From NCBI GenBank assembly GCA_031552765.1, contig JAVBME010000046.1, forward strand, positions 1 to 19,899: DNA of 19,899 nucleotides, written 5' to 3'. Shown here piece after piece: positions 1 to 5,905 of the stretch (position 1 is its first letter; each line of letters begins with the position of its first letter). The notes beneath the pieces were generated by a model. That model ran no database searches and had not been told where the DNA came from. It worked only from the letters and a program-made list of their open reading frames with translations. This stretch comes from JAVBME01 sp031552765. Its GTDB lineage: Bacteria; Bacillota; Negativicutes; Acidaminococcales; JAISLQ01. The position numbers were made by a program, and so were the translations under genes.

Positions 1-70
1 TTTATGCATTAATTATACGTTTGGTATTCATGACAAGAAATCCGGGTCTTACCTGTTATCCTTTGTTATA

Positions 71-354
71 GTAAGTCCGACTGCGAGCTATCTTTTGTCA
101 CACGACATTTCTTTTTTATGTATAGTTCCACCGAACGCGTACTGCGCGAGGGAAATTGTTAAGCCGGCCTGCTGGCAAAGTTAAACTCACTCGCCTGCCT
201 ATCGCCCGTGTCTCTGTCCGACTTCGCTCGAACAGTTGCCTTTGCCAACGCAGTCCGGCAACCAATTCAACCCACGCTACGTAATGCGCTTCGGCTGGCA
301 CTATACAAAAGAGAGCCGGGCAGTCATTATGAGATGTTGCGTAGTTTTAACTAC
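71..354 (+). repeat. Long-hairpin intergenic element, copy A
   Basis: This non-coding stretch can fold into one long imperfect hairpin. An outer pairing joins the region after GTAAGTCC (71-78) to the region around 331-346. Helix 1 pairs 121-142 with about 280-305. Helix 2 pairs 154-180 with 240-267 and ends in GGCAAAG/CTTTGCC. The order of blocks, their spacing and many bases match copy B at 5509-5799 in the same orientation, including GTAAGTCC at the left end, TATAG opening helix 1, CTATACAAAA closing it, and GAGATG near the right end. A 61-codon minus-strand reading frame (116-301) runs through it, but the matching frame in copy B has stop codons, so I treat the element as RNA or DNA structure. 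Function is unknown; it could be a structured RNA or a MITE-like repeat. The orientation given is arbitrary. Confidence 0.6.
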
Positions 355-447
355 AAATGGCAAATGAGATGAGTATAGCTCTAAAAAACCGAAAAATGAA
401 TACTTTATGCATAGATAACGCGCAAATCATCTTTTGTCTACAGTCTG

Positions 448-478
448 AATCCAGGTTTAAACAACCTGGATTTTTTAT
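448..478 (+). terminator. Intrinsic terminator after element A
   Basis: A perfect 10-bp stem AATCCAGGTT/AACCTGGATT with a 5-base loop is followed directly by a run of T, a textbook plus-strand terminator. No coding region lies between the window start and this site, so it ends either a gene upstream of the window or a transcript covering element A. The stretch 355-447 between the two shows nothing else that I recognise. Confidence 0.8.
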
Positions 479-540
479 TCACCTTCCGGGTACCTAGCAG
501 TAGAGAATTTTACTTTCTGCAAAATTTTCTACTGCTTTTG

Positions 541-568
541 TTGACAAACTAGAGAAAACTGGTATAAT
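541..568 (+). promoter_or_regulatory. SigmaA promoter of the ceramidase-like gene
   Basis: TTGACA at 541-546 and TATAAT at 563-568 are both consensus boxes, with a 16-base spacer. The expected start point falls in the operator palindrome at 572-587, so a repressor bound there would block transcription. Confidence 0.75.
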
Positions 569-571
569 TTA

Positions 572-587
572 GTTAACGAATGTTAAC
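572..587. promoter_or_regulatory. Putative TetR operator O1
   Basis: GTTAACGAATGTTAAC has GTTAAC half-sites separated by four bases. It lies just downstream of the -10 box, over the expected start point. The same sequence recurs at 638-653, and a variant sits before the TetR gene at 1492-1507. Confidence 0.75.
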
Positions 588-637
588 CAAATTATTGTTA
601 GTGTCGCCCAAGTGGGGAATATTTTTATGACAATTAG

Positions 638-653
638 GTTAACGAATGTTAAC
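638..653. promoter_or_regulatory. Putative TetR operator O2
   Basis: This is an exact second copy of GTTAACGAATGTTAAC, 66 bp downstream of O1 and just before the ribosome binding site of the ceramidase-like gene. Two sites about six helical turns apart on one promoter suggest cooperative or roadblock repression. Confidence 0.7.
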
Positions 654-674
654 AAGATGAAGGAGGCATGTCAC

Positions 675-1463
675 ATGCAAGAAAAGGAGAAAGAATTAAA
701 GGTAGGGTTTTTGTTAGTGATATCAGTGCTGTTTGTGACGGGAACGGCCTTGCTGCCGCCGGTAGCGCAGGATACCGGGTACCATGTTTTTTGCGGTGAC
801 GGGTGTCAGGGGCTGTTGCCTAACGCAAAAAATGTTTTTTCCAATTTAGTTTTTATCTTAGCCGGGCTGGCCGGATTGTTTTATGTCAAAGAAAAGAAAG
901 AAGATTTTATGTGGCGCTTTTTCTATTTTGCTGTAATTTTAGTCGGTTTTGGTTCCGGTTATTACCACTGGCAGCCAGACAATATCACTCTGGTATGGGA
1001 CAGGCTTCCCATGGCTCTGGCCTTTGCCGCCCTTACTGCTTGCGTTATGGCAGAGCGGATAAACCAGGCGGCAGGCAAAGCGTTGTTTTGGCCGCTGCAA
1101 GCCGCCGCTTTGCTAAGCGTGGCCTACTGGGCTTTTACCGAGAGCGTTGGCGCCGGTGATCTGCGCCCCTACATCATAATGCAGTATTTGCCGCTGTTGC
1201 TGGCGCCTCTCATCATAGCCATGTTCCCGCACCGAGAAGGCAACTGGCGTTACTGGGCTTTATTCTTTAGTTATATGGCGGCAAAAGTTTTTGAGCTAAA
1301 TGACGCCGCTATCTTTACCGCGACAAATATGCAAATTGGTGGACATGTGCTAAAGCATCTGGCTGCCGGGGCGGGGCTGCTGCTGTTTGCCTGCTGGCCG
1401 CTGCAAAGCGGCGGCGGACTCAAGACGACTGGTAAATCATTTGTGCAAAAAAATAATTATTGA
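675..1463 (+). CDS. Alkaline ceramidase-like (CREST superfamily) membrane hydrolase
   Basis: A 262-residue integral membrane protein with about seven hydrophobic segments. GFGSGYYHW (91-99), WDRLP (108-112) and GHVLKHLAAG (223-232) match the signature blocks of alkaline ceramidases. Ser94, His98, Asp109, His224 and His228 fall on the zinc-binding and catalytic positions of that family, and NAKNVFSNLVF (50-60) matches its N-terminal block. Known members hydrolyse amide bonds in ceramides within the membrane; the substrate of this bacterial member is not known and may be another lipid. I chose ATG 675 because AAGGAGG (660-666) sits 8 bases upstream; ATGs at 612 and 657 lack a comparable site. 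The gene has its own promoter and two TetR-type operators, and precedes the tetR-aas-lplT operon. The family call is good; the reaction is inferred. Confidence 0.8.
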   Translation: MQEKEKELKVGFLLVISVLFVTGTALLPPVAQDTGYHVFCGDGCQGLLPNAKNVFSNLVFILAGLAGLFYVKEKKEDFMWRFFYFAVILVGFGSGYYHWQPDNITLVWDRLPMALAFAALTACVMAERINQAAGKALFWPLQAAALLSVAYWAFTESVGAGDLRPYIIMQYLPLLLAPLIIAMFPHREGNWRYWALFFSYMAAKVFELNDAAIFTATNMQIGGHVLKHLAAGAGLLLFACWPLQSGGGLKTTGKSFVQKNNY

Positions 1464-1488
1464 CAACTTGCTTATTTTTTATTAATAT
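1460..1488 (+). promoter_or_regulatory. Promoter of the tetR-aas-lplT operon
   Basis: TTGACA at 1460-1465 is followed by TAATAT at 1483-1488 with a 17-base spacer. The -35 box overlaps the last codons of the preceding gene. The expected start point falls in the operator at 1492-1507, which implies autoregulation. Confidence 0.65.
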
Positions 1489-1491
1489 TCG

Positions 1492-1507
1492 GTTAACAAT
1501 AGTTAAC
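1492..1507. promoter_or_regulatory. Putative TetR operator O3
   Basis: GTTAACAATAGTTAAC keeps both GTTAAC half-sites of O1 and O2 with a different four-base centre. It lies directly after the -10 box and before the TetR start codon, the usual place for autorepression. Confidence 0.7.
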
Positions 1508-1522
1508 TGACGGGGTGTACAT

Positions 1523-2095
1523 ATGCAAAACTTATTCAAACACGAAGGGAAAAAGGACGCCATTTTAAAAGCCAGCCTCTCCCTGTTTGCCCAACGGGGT
1601 TATGACGCGGTATCGGTAAGGGATATTGCCAAGGCGGCGGCGGTATCGGAGGCGGCTCTTTATAAACACTTTAAAGGCAAAGAGGAAATGGCCTTATATA
1701 TATTCAGACTGGTCATCACTTACTACACCAGGCAACTAGAAGCGGTGGACAGGCAAGACTGCCCGGAGTTGGACAAGCTTTGCCGCATTGCCGGCATAAC
1801 TTATGACTTATATGAAAAGTACCCTGATGAAATAACGGTGGCTCTTTTGTCGCAATATTTGTTTTGGGAAAAAGTAGAGGAGCAAATAAAGCCGCATTTT
1901 ATTTTAAAACGCATACTGCAAAAAGCCATGGAAAAAAGGGAGATACCGGAAAAACCGGTCTATTTGTGGATCAGCCTGTTCAGCGGGTTGATGTTGCAGC
2001 CATTGCAGCATTACCGTTATTTTGCCGATGCGCTGCCGGGACTGGCAGTGATAAAGGAGGAAGTAGAGTATTCTCTGCGGCGTGTGTTTAGTTAG
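1523..2095 (+). CDS. TetR/AcrR family transcriptional regulator
   Basis: A 190-residue protein of normal TetR length. Residues about 11-57 form the N-terminal helix-turn-helix, with the family pattern of ILKASLSLFAQRGYDAVSV, then IAKAAAVSEAALYKHFKGKEE. The rest is the helical ligand and dimer domain, which is not conserved enough to name an inducer. ATG 1523 has a modest GGGGTG site upstream. The gene leads an operon with aas and lplT and sits behind a palindrome (1492-1507) that is also found twice before the ceramidase-like gene. I infer that it represses both units and responds to a lipid or membrane-active ligand. The family is certain; the ligand is not. Confidence 0.9.
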   Translation: MQNLFKHEGKKDAILKASLSLFAQRGYDAVSVRDIAKAAAVSEAALYKHFKGKEEMALYIFRLVITYYTRQLEAVDRQDCPELDKLCRIAGITYDLYEKYPDEITVALLSQYLFWEKVEEQIKPHFILKRILQKAMEKREIPEKPVYLWISLFSGLMLQPLQHYRYFADALPGLAVIKEEVEYSLRRVFS

Positions 2096-2124
2096 AACTA
2101 CTTGCAGTAAGGACGGAGAAAAAC

Positions 2125-4227
2125 ATGAAAAAACTACTGAGATTATTGCTGGGCTGTTTGTTTAAAGTACGGGCCAGGGGTCTGGCGCAACTACAGTTCA
2201 GCGGCCCGTCGCTGATATTGCCCAACCATGTTTCTTTTTTAGATGCCGTGCTGCTTTATGCTTGGCTGCCCGGCAACGTATGTTTTGTGGTAAATACTGC
2301 GATAGCCGGTAAGATAAGTTTTCTTTTGCGGTTTGTTGAGCATATAACTGTCGACCCGCTAAATCCTTATTCCTTGAAGAAAATCATAAATATGGTAAAA
2401 AACGGCCAGCCGGTAGTATTCTTCCCGGAAGGGCGGCTGACTATGACCGGCGGCCTGATGAAAGTCTATAATGGAGCCGGCATGATTGTACTGAGAAGCA
2501 ATGCTGCCATCTATCCGGTAATTTTGCGCGGCACGGAATTTTCTAAAGTTACTAGGATAACGGATAAAATGCAGACGCGCTGGTTCCCGCAAGTAGACAT
2601 CTTTGCCGGACCGCCGGTTGAGCTTGCAGTTGATCCATCAATACCCATGCGCCGCCAGAAAAAAGTGCTGAGCGATAAAATATTGGCATTATTGCAGGAA
2701 AATGCGTTTCAGGCTCGGCATCAGGCGGAAAAGAGCGGCAACCTTTTCGACCGGTTGCTGGAAGTAAACAAACTTTACGGCGCGGGTGCGATAGCCGCCG
2801 AAGATATTGGCGGCAAGATAAGCCGTCGCCAGCTCATCATGGGCAGTTACGCCCTGGCCGGGAAGCTGCGGGCGGAGCTGGCGGAAGAAGACTGTGTGGG
2901 GGTGCTTCTGCCCAATTCCATAGGGCACATTGTGGCGCTGTTTTCCCTGTTCTACCTGGCGAAAACTCCGGCTATACTGAATTTTAGCGCAGGCGCCGCC
3001 AACAATGTGAATTGCAGTCAGACAGCCAACGTAAAGACCATACTTACTTCGCGCCAGTTTATCGAAAAAGGTAATTTTCATGACCTGGCGGCTGCCTTGG
3101 GGCAGGTTGCGCGGTTGATATACCTAGAGGACGTCAAAGAGCAGATAGGGTTTACAGATAAAATATCCGCTTTTGGCAACTATCTTTCTTGCGCCAAGGC
3201 CAAAGGCGAAGGCCGTTTGATCCTCTTTACCAGCGGCAGCGAATCCAAGCCCAAAGGCGTGGTGCTCAAACACGCCAATATTTTGGCCAACCTCAACCAG
3301 ATAGCCAGCATTATCGATTATACGCCGCGCGACAAAATGCTCAACGCTTTGCCGATGTTCCATTCCCTGGGCCTGACCGGCGGCACTTTTTTGCCCCTTC
3401 TGGGTGGCTTCCAGCTGTTTTTGTACCCGACGCCGCTGCACTATAAGATAATACCGGAAATAATATATGACCGCAATGTGACCGTGGTGATAGGTACGCC
3501 GACTTTTCTGGCCGGTTATGGCAAATACGCCCATCCGTATGATTTTTACAGTATACGCTATGTTCTGGCCGGCGGTGAAAAGCTGAAGGACGAAGTGCGT
3601 ATTTTATGGCAGGAGAAATTTGGCCTGAGGATCTTTGAAGGTTATGGCGCGACGGAGACCGCGCCGGTACTGAGCATAGGCACGCCGCTTTTTTATAAGA
3701 CTGGCACTACCGGCCGGATGTTCCCCGGGATCAAATGGCGGCTGGAAGAGGTGCCCGGTATAGAGAACGGCGGCAACCTTTTGGTGCAGGGGCCGAATGT
3801 CATGGAAGGCTATATGCTGGCGGACAAAGGATTTTCACCAGCGGCGGACTGGTATGACTGCGGCGATATCGTTACTATTGACGAGGAAGGTTTTGTCAGC
3901 ATAAAATCGCGGCTCAAACGCTTTGCCAAGATTTCCGGCGAGATGGTCAGTCTGGATGCGGTGGAAAAAACAGCGGAAAAATGCTTCGGTACCGAGCAGA
4001 ATGCGGCCATCAATATGCCTGATGCGAAAAAAGGCGAGAAGATACTGCTCTATACCACTAATAAGACCGCTTCCAAGCAGGCGCTCAGGGAGTTTTTAAG
4101 CAAAAGCGGGGAGAGCATGCTGAGTATGCCGGCAGATATCGTTATTGTAGAAAAACTGCCGCTTTTAGGCAGCGGTAAGACGGACTATGTGACTTTAAAA
4201 ACTTTGGCGCAAAAGGATGCGGAATAA
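2125..4227 (+). CDS. aas: Fused 2-acylglycerophosphoethanolamine acyltransferase / acyl-ACP synthetase (Aas)
   Basis: A 700-residue two-domain protein, close to E. coli Aas (719). Residues about 20-190 are a PlsC-type acyltransferase with NHVSFLD (34-40, His35 and Asp40) and FPEGR (100-104). Residues about 210-700 are an AMP-forming adenylation domain with TSGSESKPKG (369-378), YGATE (507-511), DCGD (578-581) and a likely catalytic Lys685 near the C terminus. The known role is to activate fatty acid onto ACP and re-acylate lysophospholipid at the inner leaflet of the cytoplasmic membrane. GGACGGAG lies about 7 bases before the ATG. It starts 29 bases after tetR and is followed two bases later by lplT, the same functional pairing as in E. 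coli although the gene order is reversed. An intact gene with high confidence. Confidence 0.93.
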   Translation: MKKLLRLLLGCLFKVRARGLAQLQFSGPSLILPNHVSFLDAVLLYAWLPGNVCFVVNTAIAGKISFLLRFVEHITVDPLNPYSLKKIINMVKNGQPVVFFPEGRLTMTGGLMKVYNGAGMIVLRSNAAIYPVILRGTEFSKVTRITDKMQTRWFPQVDIFAGPPVELAVDPSIPMRRQKKVLSDKILALLQENAFQARHQAEKSGNLFDRLLEVNKLYGAGAIAAEDIGGKISRRQLIMGSYALAGKLRAELAEEDCVGVLLPNSIGHIVALFSLFYLAKTPAILNFSAGAANNVNCSQTANVKTILTSRQFIEKGNFHDLAAALGQVARLIYLEDVKEQIGFTDKISAFGNYLSCAKAKGEGRLILFTSGSESKPKGVVLKHANILANLNQIASIIDYTPRDKMLNALPMFHSLGLTGGTFLPLLGGFQLFLYPTPLHYKIIPEIIYDRNVTVVIGTPTFLAGYGKYAHPYDFYSIRYVLAGGEKLKDEVRILWQEKFGLRIFEGYGATETAPVLSIGTPLFYKTGTTGRMFPGIKWRLEEVPGIENGGNLLVQGPNVMEGYMLADKGFSPAADWYDCGDIVTIDEEGFVSIKSRLKRFAKISGEMVSLDAVEKTAEKCFGTEQNAAINMPDAKKGEKILLYTTNKTASKQALREFLSKSGESMLSMPADIVIVEKLPLLGSGKTDYVTLKTLAQKDAE

Positions 4228-4229
4228 AC

Positions 4230-5408
4230 ATGCTGAACAAGATGAGACCCAAGCCGTTGCAGGCCCTGTTCGCCGCGCAATTTTTGTCGGCGTTTGTAGA
4301 CAATATGATTCTTTTCGTAGTTTTGGCCATTATCAAGCGCGACTCGTATCCAGACTATTATCTGCCGTTTGTGCAAAGCGTATTTTTAGCGGCCTATGTG
4401 CTTTTATCGCCTTGGGTGGGGCGCTATGCCGACCGTTTGCCTAAAGCAAAAGTGCTTATAACCGGCAACCTGATAAAACTGGCCGGCGTATCCCTGCTCG
4501 TATTTGATGTCAACCCGGCGCTGAGCTATGCCGTAGTAGGAGTGGGCGCGGTGGTGTATAGCCCGGCGAAGTACGGGATACTTCCCTTTCTGACCTCCGG
4601 CGAAAAAGCTTTGCTCAAGGCCAATTCCGGCCTCGAGAGCTACACTATTTTAGCCATACTGTTAGGGTCGGTGGCGGGCGGCTTTTTTGCCGATATTTCG
4701 ATTGGCGTGAGCCTGACTGTTTGCGTAGCTTTATACCTTGCCTCTGTAGGCATCAATGTTTTTATCCCGCGCGACCGGGGGGACGACAGTATAACCTATG
4801 GCAGTGCGGTAAAAGATTTCTACGGTGACGTGAAAACGCTGCTAAGTATCCGGGAGAGCCATTATTCTTTGGCCGGGACAGGCTCTTTCTGGCTGTCTTC
4901 GGCGGTGCTGCGCATGCTCATATTCGCCTGGGCGCCGCTTGTTTTAGGTATAGCCGATTATACTTCAATAAGCATGATAGTTGCGGCCAGCGGCGTGGGC
5001 GTGGCTGTAGGCGCGCTTGCCGCGCCGCGGCTGGTAAGCATAAAGACATACCACAAGACTGCCTGGTGCGGGCTATTTATGGGGTTGGGCATACTGGCCT
5101 TTTGTTTTGTGAAAAATGTGTACCTGACTGTAGGCCTCTTGATTATAATAGGGGCTTTCGGCGGCATTTTCATAGTGCCAATGAACGCCTGCCTGCAAAA
5201 TGTGGGGCATAATACGATCGGTGCGGGAAAGACCATAGCCGTGCAAAATTTTGTGGAAAATATTTTTATGTTTTTTGGGGTAGGCGCATATACCTTGGCT
5301 GTAAAAGCCGGAGTAGAGATGAATACTTCGCTGGCGGCGACCGGTTTTATTATGCTGCTTTTTACCGGTTACCTCTTCTGGCAGTCGAGAAAAGCGCCTT
5401 TTATATGA
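4230..5408 (+). CDS. lplT: Lysophospholipid transporter LplT (MFS)
   Basis: A 392-residue major facilitator protein with about 12 hydrophobic segments, near E. coli LplT (397). FLSAFVDNMILFV near the N terminus, GRYADRLPKAKVL in the first cytoplasmic loop, and YSPAKYGILPFL around residues 110-121 are recognisable LplT blocks. LplT flips lysophosphatidylethanolamine and related lysolipids across the cytoplasmic membrane to Aas. Its start lies two bases after the aas stop codon, with AAGGATGCGG overlapping the end of aas, so the two are probably translationally coupled. A terminator-like palindrome follows at 5417-5445. Confidence 0.9.
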   Translation: MLNKMRPKPLQALFAAQFLSAFVDNMILFVVLAIIKRDSYPDYYLPFVQSVFLAAYVLLSPWVGRYADRLPKAKVLITGNLIKLAGVSLLVFDVNPALSYAVVGVGAVVYSPAKYGILPFLTSGEKALLKANSGLESYTILAILLGSVAGGFFADISIGVSLTVCVALYLASVGINVFIPRDRGDDSITYGSAVKDFYGDVKTLLSIRESHYSLAGTGSFWLSSAVLRMLIFAWAPLVLGIADYTSISMIVAASGVGVAVGALAAPRLVSIKTYHKTAWCGLFMGLGILAFCFVKNVYLTVGLLIIIGAFGGIFIVPMNACLQNVGHNTIGAGKTIAVQNFVENIFMFFGVGAYTLAVKAGVEMNTSLAATGFIMLLFTGYLFWQSRKAPFI

Positions 5409-5416
5409 GTAACTAT

Positions 5417-5445
5417 AGAGCCCCGGCCATTGTGGCCGGGGCTCT
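5417..5445 (+). terminator. Terminator-like palindrome after lplT
   Basis: Arms AGAGCCCCGGCC and GGCCGGGGCTCT form a 12-bp GC-rich stem with loop ATTGT, eight bases after the lplT stop codon. The following TGCTTTAG is a weak T-tract. The identical 29 bases occur in opposite orientation at 5868-5896. Confidence 0.65.
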
Positions 5446-5451
5446 TGCTTT

Positions 5452-5487
5452 AGATACAATACCGTATTATTTGGTTGTTTTGTATCT
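5452..5487. repeat. Small inverted repeat between lplT terminator and element B
   Basis: AGATACAA (5452-5459) and TTGTATCT (5480-5487) could form an 8-bp AT-rich stem. It lies between the lplT terminator and element B. No function can be assigned. Confidence 0.35.
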
Positions 5488-5508
5488 GTCATCATCTCCA
5501 GCATTTGT

Positions 5509-5799
5509 GTAAGTCCAACCGCGACGCTTCGTCCTGCTGCCTGCTGTGCTTTTTCATATATAGCTCTGCCTGGTTGCTACGCTTCAGGCTAAGAGCCGCT
5601 AAACTGCCTACTTGAAAAGTCAAACTCGTTTATTTGCCTGTCGCGATTAAAATCGCTCCGTCAAACCGCACTCAAACAAGTTCCTTTTCTAACGTAGTCA
5701 GTAAAACGGCTCTAGACGCCTTACGCAAGGCAACCAGAGCAAGAGCTATACAAAAAGAAGCCTGCCTCGCGGCTGGAGATGACTTGTAGTCGGACTTAC
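5509..5799 (+). repeat. Long-hairpin intergenic element, copy B
   Basis: A 291-bp non-coding element with inverted ends, GTAAGTCC at 5509-5516 and GGACTTAC at 5792-5799. Nested pairings follow: TATAGCTC to GGTTGC (5559-5577) with 5730-5750, AGAGCCG (5592-5598) with CGGCTCT (5707-5713), and a tip hairpin GCGATT/AATCGC (5643-5656). The block order and many bases match copy A at 71-354 in the same orientation. TCATCTCCAGC (5492-5502) and GCTGGAGATGA (5772-5782) add a further inverted pair, one arm outside and one inside the element. It lies between convergent lplT and ppdK and fills most of the gap from 5446 to 5867. It has no transposase or other ORF. It is either a structured RNA or a non-autonomous repeat. 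Confidence 0.6.
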
Positions 5800-5867
5800 T
5801 ATGACGATAGGTAAAAAGAAAATTCAAAAGACTTTCTGAGTAAATGCGTAATCAATCCTGTAATTTT

Positions 5868-5896
5868 AGAGCCCCGGCCACAATGGCCGGGGCTCT
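5868..5896 (-). terminator. Terminator-like palindrome after ppdK
   Basis: Read on the minus strand this is the same 29-base hairpin as at 5417-5445, with 12-bp arms and loop ATTGT, starting 9 bases after the ppdK stop codon. On that strand it is followed by AAAATTA, so there is no T-tract and termination efficiency is uncertain. Confidence 0.55.
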
Positions 5897-5905
5897 TAGG
5901 TTTAT

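Noticed and set aside
116..301. A 61-codon minus-strand ORF inside element A
   Set aside because: The matching frame in the homologous copy B contains stop codons, there is no ribosome site, and the sequence is explained by hairpin structure.
1..412. TTTATGCAT at 1-9 and again at 404-412 as a target-site duplication around element A
   Set aside because: The first copy is at the very window edge, the 9-mer is AT-rich, and neither copy abuts the element ends.
71..5799. Composite transposon made of elements A and B with the lipid genes as cargo
   Set aside because: No transposase, integrase or target duplication can be shown, and the two copies are strongly diverged, so only the bracketing is reported.
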